NCBI RefSeq assembly: GCF_900108365.1
Contig: NZ_FNWQ01000004.1
Span: 1-64,000, forward strand
Direction: 5' to 3'
DNA from: Chryseobacterium culicis
GTDB lineage: Bacteria; Bacteroidota; Bacteroidia; Flavobacteriales; Weeksellaceae
DNA length: 64,000 bases
The position numbers and the translations under genes were made by a program. A model generated the notes under the pieces. It made no database searches and was not told the origin of the DNA. It saw nothing but the letters and a program-made list of their open reading frames with translations. Of this stretch, positions 50,365-58,440 are shown one piece after another (position 1 is the stretch's first letter; every line of letters starts with the position of its first letter).

Positions 50365-50823
50365 CTATAATACAATGGCTGTTGTGTTTTTCACTTCCGA
50401 AATCATAAATGAGCTGTGTGTACTGGCAATATGCTGAAGCGTGGTAAGCTTGGTGAGCATGAAGCTGCGGTAGTCTTCAATATCTTTCACGCCTATCTTA
50501 AGGATATAATCATAATCGCCGCTTACATGGAAGCACTCTGTGACTTCCTGAAGGTCCATCACCTCTTTTTCAAACTGCAGTACAAATTCTTTTTTGTGCT
50601 GACTGAGTTTTACATGACACAGAACTATAAAATTTTTCTTAACTTTACTTTTGTCCAGCAAGGCTACGTATTTTGAAATAACACCTGCATTTTCGAGCTT
50701 TTTGACACGCTCATAAATAGCTGTAACAGATAATCCTAGCTTTCCGGACAGTTCTTTGGTGGTTTGTTTGCAGTCTTCCTGCAGAAAAAACAGCAGTTTC
50801 TTATCAGTTTCGTCGAGTTCCAT
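50365..50823 (-). CDS. Lrp/AsnC family transcriptional regulator
   Basis: 152 residues: an N-terminal winged helix-turn-helix ('KLLFFLQEDCKQTTKELSGK' near 8-27 and 'LSVTAIYERVKKLENAGVI') and a C-terminal RAM ligand domain ('FHVSGDYDYILKIGVKDIED' near 98-117). Such regulators sense amino acids and often control a divergent neighbour. The divergent Cys/Met-type lyase (50981) and the AT-rich palindrome between them suggest control of sulfur-amino-acid breakdown. Confidence 0.95.
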   Translation of the reverse strand: MELDETDKKLLFFLQEDCKQTTKELSGKLGLSVTAIYERVKKLENAGVISKYVALLDKSKVKKNFIVLCHVKLSQHKKEFVLQFEKEVMDLQEVTECFHVSGDYDYILKIGVKDIEDYRSFMLTKLTTLQHIASTHSSFMISEVKNTTAIVL

Positions 50824-50908
50824 AGATATTTTTTTGGTAAAAGTTTAATAATTCCGAAGATACTAAATATTTTTTCTATATAAACAATATTTTGCAGTTT
50901 TATATTCT

Positions 50909-50924
50909 ATAAATTTAAATTTAT
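50909..50924. promoter_or_regulatory. Candidate Lrp-type operator (16-base palindrome)
   Basis: ATAAATTTAAATTTAT is a perfect 16-base palindrome midway between the divergent Lrp gene and PLP lyase gene. An ACAATATTT element also occurs twice (near 50885 and 50970). AT-rich palindromes fit Lrp/AsnC sites. The 157-base region should hold both promoters. Confidence 0.5.
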
Positions 50925-50980
50925 GTTGTAATAATTAGCAAATTAATGCAAATTGGAACCATAAAATAAAAACAATATTT

Positions 50981-52210
50981 ATGGAAAACTTTAACGCAGC
51001 CAACGAGATCCAGGATCTTCAGTATTTTGGTGAATTCGGAGGAGTGAATCCTTCCATCTCAGATAGCTCTACCTACACATTTCTTTCAGCAAAGACTATG
51101 TTTGATACTTTCGAAGGAAATGCAGAAGGATGTTACCTGTATTCCAGACACTCATCTCCGATGAATCTTTATCTGGCTCAGGCGCTTGCCAAGCTGGAAA
51201 ATACAGAATCTGCCAACGTTACAGCATCCGGAATGGGAGCTATCACTTCGGTTTTGATGCAGGTGTGCAAAAGCGGTGACCATATTATTTCAAGCAGAAC
51301 AATCTACGGAGGTACCTATGCTTTTCTTAAAAACTTCCTGCCCCAGTTCAATGTAGCAACTACTTTTGTTGATATCAATAACTTTGAATCTATAGAAAAT
51401 GCCATCACTCCCAATACAAAAGTAATCTATTGTGAAAGTGTGAGCAACCCGCTTCTTGAAGTGGCAGATCTTAGAAAACTTTCCGAAATCTGTAAAAAAC
51501 ACAATCTGAAACTGATTGTTGACAATACTTTCTCTCCTCTTTCTATTTCTCCTGCTTTATTTGGAGCAGATGTTGTGATTCACAGTTTAACAAAATTCAT
51601 CAACGGTAGCAGTGATACGGTAGGAGGAGTGTATTGTGCCACGCAGGCATTTATTGATGATACTAAAAATGTTAATTCCGGGGCGTGCATGCTTCTTGGT
51701 CCCACCATGGACAGCCTGAGATCATCAAGCATTTTAAAGAACCTGAGAACACTGCACATCAGGATCAAACAGCACAGCCACAATGCAATGTATCTTGCTG
51801 AAAGATTCGAAAAAGACGGATTAAGGGTATCTTATCCGGGCTTGCCCTCCCACAAAAACCATGAATTAATGAAAAGCATGATTCATGAAGAATACGGATA
51901 CGGAGGATTATTGACTCTGGATGCCGGAACAACAGAAAAAGCAAACGAACTGATGGAACTGATGCAGACAGAAAATCTGGGGTATCTGGCCGTGAGCTTA
52001 GGATTTTACAAAACCCTATTCTCATGCTCAGGAAAATCCACCTCCTCTGAAATCCCGGAAGAAGAAAGAGCTTCCATTGGTATTTCTGACGGACTGATCA
52101 GATTCTCCATTGGTCTTGACCACGATATAAAAAGAACCTACCATAAAATGAAAGAGTGTATGCTGAAAGCAGGAGTTCTCAACCACCATGAAAACATTTC
52201 TATCATCTAA
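50981..52210 (+). CDS. Cys/Met metabolism PLP-dependent lyase (methionine gamma-lyase-like)
   Basis: 409 residues. Fold-type I PLP enzyme of the cystathionine gamma-synthase/methionine gamma-lyase family. The PLP lysine is Lys205 in 'HSLTKFINGSSDTVGG', Asp181 in 'IVDNTFSPLSISPALFG' holds the pyridine ring, and 'YSRHSSPMN' near 54-62 and Tyr109 in 'TIYGGTY' complete the family pattern. The exact reaction (methionine gamma-lyase, O-acetylhomoserine sulfhydrylase or similar) cannot be fixed, but the divergent Lrp regulator favours catabolism. Single-gene transcript, closed by a strong terminator. Confidence 0.92.
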   Translation: MENFNAANEIQDLQYFGEFGGVNPSISDSSTYTFLSAKTMFDTFEGNAEGCYLYSRHSSPMNLYLAQALAKLENTESANVTASGMGAITSVLMQVCKSGDHIISSRTIYGGTYAFLKNFLPQFNVATTFVDINNFESIENAITPNTKVIYCESVSNPLLEVADLRKLSEICKKHNLKLIVDNTFSPLSISPALFGADVVIHSLTKFINGSSDTVGGVYCATQAFIDDTKNVNSGACMLLGPTMDSLRSSSILKNLRTLHIRIKQHSHNAMYLAERFEKDGLRVSYPGLPSHKNHELMKSMIHEEYGYGGLLTLDAGTTEKANELMELMQTENLGYLAVSLGFYKTLFSCSGKSTSSEIPEEERASIGISDGLIRFSIGLDHDIKRTYHKMKECMLKAGVLNHHENISII

Positions 52211-52220
52211 ATTTATTGTA

Positions 52221-52248
52221 AAAGGCTGTTTCAGGAGAAACAGCCTTT
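52221..52248. terminator. Bidirectional terminator
   Basis: 12-base perfect stem (52221-52232 with 52237-52248), AGGA loop and T tract, between the convergent PLP lyase and glycosyltransferase genes. Confidence 0.93.
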
Positions 52249-52276
52249 TTTATTGTGAGACAGACCATGATCTGTG

Positions 52277-53281
52277 TTATTTCTTATGATAATGATGCGG
52301 AAAGGCATCTTCCGGTTTCATTCTGAAAACATTCAGCAAAATCCAAGACTTCAGGAAACCATATCCGTAGGAAAACATCTGTATATAAGTGGAAATAACC
52401 GCCATGCCGGCAATGCTTATATTTTTAGTCAGAAATAACGCGTGGAACAACACCAAAAAGGTATACAATCCATAAAAAGAAAGGATTACTCCCCTTCCCA
52501 TCAGAAAATACTCCAGAAAGCCCATCATATATCCTAACATAAATAAAGTAGGAAATGCAAAGGAAATCTTCACATAATTAGGGTGTCTCTGGTTGAGAAT
52601 TGGTCTTGCACAGCCAAACTGATAGACTTGTTTGGAGAATTTCCCAAAATCTACCCTGCGTTTATGATATACGGCAATATCATCAAAGAAAGCCGTAGTA
52701 AAACCATTTTCCCAAAGGGTCATGGAAAGATCCGGATCTTCCCCGATTCTCATTTCTGAAAAACCGCCAACTTTTTCAAAAACGGCCCTTTTCACACCCA
52801 TATTAAAACTTCTGGGCTGAAATTTTGAAACAGCTTTTTTGCTTCCCCGGATTCCTCCCGTAGTAAAAACAGAAGTCATGGAATAGGAAATGGCTTTTTG
52901 CATCAGATTAAATCCTTTATGCGCTTTATCCGCTCCCCCGAATGCATCACAGGGAATGGTAAGGATATCATTTTTAATATGTTCAATATAGTCTTTTTCA
53001 ACGATGACATCACTGTCTACAAACACCAGCCAATCGCCGGCTGCTCTTGCTGCCCCATAATTTCTTGTCAGTCCCGGTCCTGAATTATCCTTCCTGAAAT
53101 ATTTAATGTCTAAGCCCAGCTCAAAGTTTTTGATGGTGGGCTTCAGATCGATCACGGAACCGTCATCTACAATAATGATCTCAAACTCCTTATCCGTCTG
53201 CTGAGTAAGGGAGGTCAGCAGCTCAAAAAGTTCGTCTTTTCGGTTGTAAATGGCAACGACAATGGAAATAGTAGGTTTCAA
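52277..53281 (-). CDS. Family 2 glycosyltransferase with C-terminal TMs, TTG start
   Basis: 334 residues. GT-A fold: 'ISIVVAIYNRKDELFELL' near 5-22, 'IIIVDDGS' near 35-42, the metal-binding 'VFVDSDV' near 91-97, and 'FNMGVKRAVFEKVGGF' with 'RIGEDPDLSMTLWENGF' near 158-195. Two hydrophobic segments follow (about 240-285) and one near 290-310. It transfers a sugar to a surface polysaccharide or lipid; donor and acceptor are unknown. The start must be TTG at 53281: an in-frame stop (TGA) lies 12 bases upstream and there is no early ATG. Confidence 0.92.
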   Translation of the reverse strand: MKPTISIVVAIYNRKDELFELLTSLTQQTDKEFEIIIVDDGSVIDLKPTIKNFELGLDIKYFRKDNSGPGLTRNYGAARAAGDWLVFVDSDVIVEKDYIEHIKNDILTIPCDAFGGADKAHKGFNLMQKAISYSMTSVFTTGGIRGSKKAVSKFQPRSFNMGVKRAVFEKVGGFSEMRIGEDPDLSMTLWENGFTTAFFDDIAVYHKRRVDFGKFSKQVYQFGCARPILNQRHPNYVKISFAFPTLFMLGYMMGFLEYFLMGRGVILSFYGLYTFLVLFHALFLTKNISIAGMAVISTYIQMFSYGYGFLKSWILLNVFRMKPEDAFPHHYHKK

Positions 53282-53294
53282 ATTGAAAATTTTT

Positions 53295-53326
53295 CAAAAT
53301 TACTTATTCGCAGAACAACCTACAAA
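53295..53326 (-). promoter_or_regulatory. Promoter of the glycosyltransferase gene
   Basis: On the minus strand TTTG (53326-53323), 20-base spacer, TAATTTTG (53302-53295): a full match to both Bacteroidota elements. Predicted leader about 10 bases to the TTG start. Confidence 0.7.
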
Positions 53327-53457
53327 CAGTTTAACAGCTTATTCAAAGAAATTAATGATGTTGATTAGGTATTTGTTTTTATTAAAGAAAATTAGCCCTG
53401 AAATTCTGAGCCAAGTTATTTGACATTGTAAACAAAATGAACACCATCAATCCATCC

Positions 53458-53465
53458 TAATTTTG
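53458..53465 (+). promoter_or_regulatory. Candidate -7 box for the SDR-AraC unit
   Basis: TAATTTTG, TAnnTTTG type, 26 bases before the ATG at 53492. No TTTG at -33 spacing, which fits activator dependence such as by the downstream AraC protein. Confidence 0.45.
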
Positions 53466-53491
53466 CTATAGAAATTTAAACCAACAAAAAA

Positions 53492-54505
53492 ATGGAACCA
53501 ATTATCAGCACATTGCAGCAGCCTGTTCGATCAGGATTTGATGCATATACAACAGCTCAGGAAATTATTAAAGGAATTGATCTTACCGGAAAAACGGCCA
53601 TCATCACCGGCGGTTATGCAGGAATCGGTCTTGAAACGACAAAAGTTCTTACTTCAGCCGGAGCGCGTGTAATTGTTCCTGCAAGAGATATCGAAAAAGC
53701 AGGAAAAAACCTGGAAGGGATTCAAAATATTGAACTTGAAAAAATGGATCTGATGGATCCGGCATCCATTGATGCTTTTTCCGAAAGATTTATTTCATCC
53801 GGCAGGAGTCTCGATATTCTTATCAATAATGCAGGAATTATGTGGGTTCCATTAAGAAGAGACAACAGAGGTTTTGAATCTCAACTGGCGACAAATTATC
53901 TGGGACAGTTTCACCTTACCGCAAAACTGTGGCCAGCACTGAAAAAAGCAAATGGAGCGAGAGTTATCAGTGTTTCCTCTTATGGGCATCAGATGTCTCC
54001 CTTTAATTTTGAAGATCCCAATTTTGAGAAAAGAGGCTACGACACCCTTTCCGGATACGGCCAATCCAAAACAGCCTGCAACCTGTTTGCTGTAGAGCTT
54101 GACGAGAGAGGAAAGAAATTTAACATCAGAGCCTATTCTCTGCATCCCGGTTCTGTATATGGAACTGATCTGGGCAGAGAGGAGCCCGTTGAGCTTTTTA
54201 AGCAGCTGGGTACCCATGATGAAAACGGAAATATCAAACCTGAGGTGGAGGCTAAACTGAAAACCATTCCGCAGGGCGCGGCTACCACCATCTGGTGTGC
54301 GGTAAGTCCACAGCTTAATGAGATTGGTGGCGTGTATTGTGAAAATTGCGATATCGCAGAAATAGACAGAGGACAAATTGAACACAGATTTGATGAGCCT
54401 GCAACCATTCGTGGGGTACAGCCTTATTCTGTTGACAAAAATAATGCTGTCCATTTATGGAAATTAAGCGAAGAAATGCTGGGATTCAGTTTTGATGCTA
54501 AATAG
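53492..54505 (+). CDS. Short-chain dehydrogenase/reductase
   Basis: 337 residues, longer than the classical 250. Rossmann motif 'TGGYAGIGLET' near 39-49, 'NNAG' near 112-115, catalytic Ser near 162-163 and 'YGQSK' with the Tyr and Lys near 188-192. This length and N-terminus resemble the retinol-dehydrogenase/WWOX-like SDR group. The substrate is unknown. An AraC-type regulator follows 39 bases later and probably controls it. Confidence 0.9.
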   Translation: MEPIISTLQQPVRSGFDAYTTAQEIIKGIDLTGKTAIITGGYAGIGLETTKVLTSAGARVIVPARDIEKAGKNLEGIQNIELEKMDLMDPASIDAFSERFISSGRSLDILINNAGIMWVPLRRDNRGFESQLATNYLGQFHLTAKLWPALKKANGARVISVSSYGHQMSPFNFEDPNFEKRGYDTLSGYGQSKTACNLFAVELDERGKKFNIRAYSLHPGSVYGTDLGREEPVELFKQLGTHDENGNIKPEVEAKLKTIPQGAATTIWCAVSPQLNEIGGVYCENCDIAEIDRGQIEHRFDEPATIRGVQPYSVDKNNAVHLWKLSEEMLGFSFDAK

Positions 54506-54544
54506 TTGTTTTTAAATACATTTGTAATGTAAAAACTTTTGACA

Positions 54545-55351
54545 ATGGACTTCAAGATACATTACCTGACACCGGATATCAAGATTTCCAGCTATGATGA
54601 CATGCTGTTCAAAACGGAAACGGTTTTTGAATATCACATGCTGGTGTGGTTCATATCAGGCGAAACTAAAATTATTCAGGCAGATAAAACCTATCTGTTC
54701 AGGGCAGGAGATATCTTTCTGATTCCGAGAAATCATCTTGCTACGATTATCAATTATCCCAAAGACGGGCTTCCTCATAAAGCTGTGGTCATGCATCTTA
54801 CCACGGAACGTCTGAAAGAATTTTACCGTTCTGTTAAATACCAAAAGAACGCCAGTCACCGTGAATCAGCAATTCATACTTTCAGCAGCCACCCTCTTCT
54901 GAAAAGCTGTCTAGCCTCTCTTATTCCTTATTTTGATATTGAAGGTCCACTTCCTGAAAATATAGCCCATTTAAAAATTACCGAAGCAATCAGTATTATC
55001 AGGGAAATTGAGCCGGATATTGATGTTTTACTGGCTGATTTTGATGAACCTGGAAAAGTGGATCTGATCAATTTTATGGAAAAGAATTATATGTTCAATA
55101 TGCCTTTGGAACGCTTCGGATATCTTACAGGAAGAAGTTTATCCACCTTCAACCGTGATTTCAGAAGGATTTTTCAAACCACTCCCCAGAGATGGCTTAC
55201 CCGGAAACGGCTTGAACTGGCTTACTATCATTTGTCCGAAAAGAATAAAAAGCCATCAGATGTTTTCCTTGAAGTGGGTTTTGAAGACCTCTCCCATTTT
55301 TCACATGCCTTTAAAAAACAGTATGGTTTTGCCCCTTCTATGGCACGATAA
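54545..55351 (+). CDS. AraC family transcriptional regulator
   Basis: 268 residues from the ATG at 54545. N-terminal cupin-like sensor domain (about 1-95, 'GDIFLIPRNHLATI') and C-terminal double helix-turn-helix ('MPLERFGYLTGRSLSTFNRD' near 184-203, 'DVFLEVGFEDLSHFSHAFKK' near 240-259). An in-frame TTG two codons upstream is less likely than the ATG. Likely regulates the SDR gene and itself. The stop codon is embedded in the terminator stem. Confidence 0.93.
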   Translation: MDFKIHYLTPDIKISSYDDMLFKTETVFEYHMLVWFISGETKIIQADKTYLFRAGDIFLIPRNHLATIINYPKDGLPHKAVVMHLTTERLKEFYRSVKYQKNASHRESAIHTFSSHPLLKSCLASLIPYFDIEGPLPENIAHLKITEAISIIREIEPDIDVLLADFDEPGKVDLINFMEKNYMFNMPLERFGYLTGRSLSTFNRDFRRIFQTTPQRWLTRKRLELAYYHLSEKNKKPSDVFLEVGFEDLSHFSHAFKKQYGFAPSMAR

Positions 55352-55390
55352 ACAAAACAGCTTGTACAGGGAGTACAAGCTGTTTTGTTT
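55350..55390. terminator. Bidirectional terminator overlapping the AraC stop codon
   Basis: 18-base perfect arms (55350-55367 with 55373-55390) around AGGGA. The left arm includes the last two bases of the araC-family stop. It also closes the minus-strand methyltransferase/58-residue operon. Confidence 0.93.
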
Positions 55391-55413
55391 TATGATTTTA
55401 ATTATTCCTGAAG

Positions 55414-55590
55414 TTATTTTTTCTTTAAAGTATCTAAATCTTTTGGCTCTTTCCTTTGAGATAGTACATTATGATTTAATGGTTTTCTTTCAGGCTTTGA
55501 CTGTGATGACCGTGAAGATTTTGATCCGGAACTAGCAAGACCAAAAACATCCAAAATTATATCAAACACATCTAAAAAATTCCAGGACAT
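55414..55590 (-). CDS. 58-residue protein downstream of the THUMP methyltransferase
   Basis: ATG at 55590, stop at 55414. A short amphipathic or hydrophobic start (Met-Ser-Trp-Asn-Phe-Leu-Asp-Val-Phe-Asp-Ile-Ile-Leu-Asp-Val-Phe), then a Ser/Lys/Arg-rich, highly charged tail ending Leu-Lys-Lys-Lys. It starts 17 bases after the methyltransferase stop and ends just before the shared terminator, so it is in the same transcript. The frame uses codons normally. The function is unknown; the basic tail could bind nucleic acid. Confidence 0.6.
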   Translation of the reverse strand: MSWNFLDVFDIILDVFGLASSGSKSSRSSQSKPERKPLNHNVLSQRKEPKDLDTLKKK

Positions 55591-55607
55591 ATTAGTTTAC
55601 GAGTTTA

Positions 55608-56774
55608 TTAATTATTTGCTTCCAGCTTATGCACTTTCTTCGTTCCTTCATACATTTCATACTGTAAGAATCTTGTTTCCAGCTTTCCGTTGAAAAGTTT
55701 GATTTTTCTTGAAGGACGAAGACCGATTTTCTTCACCGCTTCCAGATCAGACGAGATCAGCCAGGCTAAAGTATTCGGGTAATGCGTTTTAAAGGTATCT
55801 CCTATTTTCTTGTAGAAATCATCATCAGTAATGGAAATTCTTTCGTCGTAAGGCGGGTTGAAGACCATTAATAAAGGGAAAAGTTCTTTTTTGGAATCAA
55901 AGAAGTTTTGTTTTTTGATCTCGATAACATCTTCCATTTCTGCTGCTTCTACGTTCATTCTTGCCGCATTCAGCATTCTTGCGTCGATATCATATCCAAC
56001 AATTTTTCCGTCAAATTGTCTTACTCTGTTTATTCTGAATTCCTTGATCTTTGCAAACAAATCCGCATCATAATTATTCCAGTTCTGGAAACCGAATCTC
56101 TTTCTGAAAATCTGAGCCGGAAGGTCCATCGCAATCATCGCTGCTTCAATCAATAATGTTCCGGAACCGCACATTGGATCAAGGAAATTTCCTTTTCCGT
56201 CCCAGCCTGCCAGCTGAAGCATTCCGCTTGCTAAGACCTCATTGATAGGCGCTTCTCCCTGCTCTCTTCTATATCCTCTTTTAAATAATGGATCTCCGGA
56301 AGAATCCATAGAAATCATCACCAGTTCTCTGTCGATATGAAGATGGAATTTGATATCCGGATTTCTTGTTTCTACATTCGGACGTCTTTTAAATTTTTCC
56401 TGAAAATAATCAACAATAGCATCCTTCATTTTTAAAGTCACAAACTGAGAATGCTTGAATGTTTCAGAATTTACAGTAGCATCAATAGAAAAAGACTGAT
56501 CAACATCCATAAAGTTTTCCCATTCAAACTTAAAAAGTCTGTCATAAAACTGATGCTGATTAAAAGCCTTGAATTCATGAATGGGCACCAGGATCTTTAA
56601 TGCTGTTCTCGCAGAATAATTGATTTTATAAAGAAAACCCAGATCTCCTTCACAATTTACCGCTCTGTTTTTAATTTCAACATTTCTTCCGCCCAATTTT
56701 TTGATTTCTTCTGCCAGAATCTGCTCCAAACCGAAGAATGTCTTTATCTGTATTTTAATATTTTCTGTATCCAT
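55608..56774 (-). CDS. THUMP-domain RNA guanine-N2 methyltransferase (RlmL/RlmK N-terminal type)
   Basis: 388 residues. An N-terminal ferredoxin-like and THUMP domain (about 1-160) precedes a Rossmann methyltransferase with 'FLDPMCGSGTLLIEAAMIA' near 198-216 (SAM site) and the catalytic 'VFNPPYDERIS' near 305-315. This matches the first half of E. coli RlmL, which makes m2G2445 in 23S rRNA; the second half (RlmK) is absent, as in many bacteria. The precise target base is inferred. First gene of an operon with the 58-residue gene. Confidence 0.93.
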   Translation of the reverse strand: MDTENIKIQIKTFFGLEQILAEEIKKLGGRNVEIKNRAVNCEGDLGFLYKINYSARTALKILVPIHEFKAFNQHQFYDRLFKFEWENFMDVDQSFSIDATVNSETFKHSQFVTLKMKDAIVDYFQEKFKRRPNVETRNPDIKFHLHIDRELVMISMDSSGDPLFKRGYRREQGEAPINEVLASGMLQLAGWDGKGNFLDPMCGSGTLLIEAAMIAMDLPAQIFRKRFGFQNWNNYDADLFAKIKEFRINRVRQFDGKIVGYDIDARMLNAARMNVEAAEMEDVIEIKKQNFFDSKKELFPLLMVFNPPYDERISITDDDFYKKIGDTFKTHYPNTLAWLISSDLEAVKKIGLRPSRKIKLFNGKLETRFLQYEMYEGTKKVHKLEANN

Positions 56775-56873
56775 AAGTATGCATTAAAAGATTTAAAGTT
56801 TTAAAAATTAAAAGATTAGCTATCCAACTTCTTGTCCAATTGAATTTTTCAATCTCTTAATGTTGTAAAATAC

Positions 56874-56907
56874 TTTGCTTTTAACCGCACAAATTTAGTT
56901 ATTTTTG
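56874..56907 (+). promoter_or_regulatory. Perfect Bacteroidota promoter giving a leaderless mRNA
   Basis: TTTG (56874-56877), 22-base spacer, TATTTTTG (56900-56907). The ATG is at 56912, only four bases after the -7 box, so transcription should start at or next to the A of the ATG. Confidence 0.75.
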
Positions 56908-56911
56908 CATT

Positions 56912-57637
56912 ATGGAATGGTTTGAATCTTGGTTTGATACCCCTTATTATCATTTGCTTTATAGTAACAGAGATTATACTGAAGCAGAAAACTTCATTAC
57001 AAAGCTCACTGCGGACCTTCAGCTGCCGCCTCAGTCGAAAATCATAGATCTTGCCTGCGGAAAGGGAAGACACTCGGTTTTCCTAAACAAATTAGGGTAC
57101 GATGTGTTGGGACTGGATCTTTCAAGACAAAGCATTGAATCCGACAAACAATTTGAGAATCAAACCTTGATTTTCGAAGTTCATGATATGAGAAACCCGA
57201 TTGATGCAGATCCTATGGATGCAGTATTCAACTTATTTACAAGCTTTGGGTATTTTGATAATGAAAACGATGATAAAAAGGTATTTCAATCCGTTTACAA
57301 CGTGCTGAAGCCGGGAGGCTATTTTGTACTGGATTATCTGAATGAAGAATTTGTAAGAAATACTTTAGTTCCTGAAACCACAATAACCCGTGGCAATATT
57401 GATTTTAAGATCCTGAAAAAGATTGAAGGCAGACATATCATCAAAGATATCCGTTTTGAAGCTGACGGTAAGCCGTTTCATTTCTTTGAAAAGGTAAAGC
57501 TTCATACCCTGGAAGCCATCCACAGCTATGCTTCCGAATGTGGTTTTGAAAGAATAAAAATATGGGGAGATTATCAGCTGAATGAATTTAAGAAAGAAAA
57601 TTCCCCCCGTTGCATCAATTTATTTAAGAAAAAATAA
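56912..57637 (+). CDS. Class I SAM-dependent methyltransferase
   Basis: 241 residues. Motif I 'IIDLACGKGRHSVFLNKLGY' near 45-64, 'LGLDLSRQSIES' near 68-79, then 'FTSFGYFDNENDD' near 108-120 and 'LKPGGYFVLDYLN' near 131-143. The substrate is unknown; the protein is of the UbiE/'methyltransferase domain 25' kind. The stop shares its last base with the ATG of the ZIP transporter (TAATG), so the two are translationally coupled. Confidence 0.9.
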   Translation: MEWFESWFDTPYYHLLYSNRDYTEAENFITKLTADLQLPPQSKIIDLACGKGRHSVFLNKLGYDVLGLDLSRQSIESDKQFENQTLIFEVHDMRNPIDADPMDAVFNLFTSFGYFDNENDDKKVFQSVYNVLKPGGYFVLDYLNEEFVRNTLVPETTITRGNIDFKILKKIEGRHIIKDIRFEADGKPFHFFEKVKLHTLEAIHSYASECGFERIKIWGDYQLNEFKKENSPRCINLFKKK

Positions 57638-58365
57638 TGACAACAGTACTTTTACTGATTTTAAGTGTTGTAACAGGAGTATTCCTTGGAAAACACTTTG
57701 GTAAAAAAGAAAAGCTGGCCAAAAATCTGCTGATATTAAGTGCCGGTTTTTTGATTACGATCTGTCTTAACGAAGTCTTCCCGCAGGTGTATGCCTCTAC
57801 GGGAAGCCACAATCTTGGGATCTTTGTAATTGGAGGCGTTCTTCTTCAGATGATTCTCGAAGCGCTTACCAAAGGATTTGAACACGGACACTTCCATCAT
57901 CACAGCGAACATAATATACTGCCTGTTGCTTTAATGGTAGGATTATTTATCCATGCTTTCATTGAAGGGATTCCTCTTGCTAACGAAACACATGAGATGT
58001 CGCCTTATCTTTGGGGAATCGTATTTCACAACCTTCCGATTTCATTTATTCTGGGAGCATTTTTATTCAACAGGAAAGGAGAATCCAAAAGTTCGTCATC
58101 CTATCCGTCTATTCTTATTGTAGCTTTATTTGCATTAGCTTCTCCGATGGGCATGCTATTAGGTAATTATTTTAATCCTGATCTTCAGCCCTATTTTCTG
58201 GCTATTGTAGGAGGAATTTTCCTTCATATTTCTTCCGTTATTATTTTTGAAAGCAATAAAAATCACAATATAGACTGGGTAAAGATCGGGCTGGTTGTTT
58301 TAGGTGTTTCACTTGCACTCATGATGCATGTTTTCCATCAGCATCCCGCTGCCCATACTCATTAG
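57637..58365 (+). CDS. ZIP-family divalent metal transporter
   Basis: 242 residues with eight hydrophobic segments. Metal-site motifs of TM4 and TM5 are clear: 'HAFIEGIPLANE' near 107-118 and 'HNLPISFILGAFL' near 132-144. A His-rich cytoplasmic loop ('GHFHHHSEHN', near 87-96) and a His-rich tail are typical metal-binding elements. Imports Zn, Fe or Mn; the metal cannot be assigned. Co-transcribed with the methyltransferase from a leaderless promoter; no Zur/Fur-like operator is evident there. Confidence 0.92.
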   Translation: MTTVLLLILSVVTGVFLGKHFGKKEKLAKNLLILSAGFLITICLNEVFPQVYASTGSHNLGIFVIGGVLLQMILEALTKGFEHGHFHHHSEHNILPVALMVGLFIHAFIEGIPLANETHEMSPYLWGIVFHNLPISFILGAFLFNRKGESKSSSSYPSILIVALFALASPMGMLLGNYFNPDLQPYFLAIVGGIFLHISSVIIFESNKNHNIDWVKIGLVVLGVSLALMMHVFHQHPAAHTH

Positions 58366-58382
58366 AATTAAATAATAAAATA

Positions 58383-58412
58383 AAAAAGGCTCCGGAATTC
58401 CGGAGCCTTTTT
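58383..58412. terminator. Bidirectional terminator
   Basis: Perfect 30-base palindrome (AAAAAGGCTCCGGAA and its complement) between the convergent ZIP and FadL-type genes, with T-rich ends on both strands. Confidence 0.93.
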
Positions 58413-58440
58413 GTTATATATAGCCTTATGCATTCAAAGC

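Noticed and set aside
53852..54454. 200-codon minus-strand frame
   Set aside because: It lies fully inside the SDR gene, whose plus-strand reading has all catalytic motifs. The antisense reading has no domain or signal.
55155..55535. 126-codon plus-strand frame
   Set aside because: Its first half overlaps the AraC-type helix-turn-helix in another phase and the rest crosses the terminator and the minus-strand 58-residue gene.
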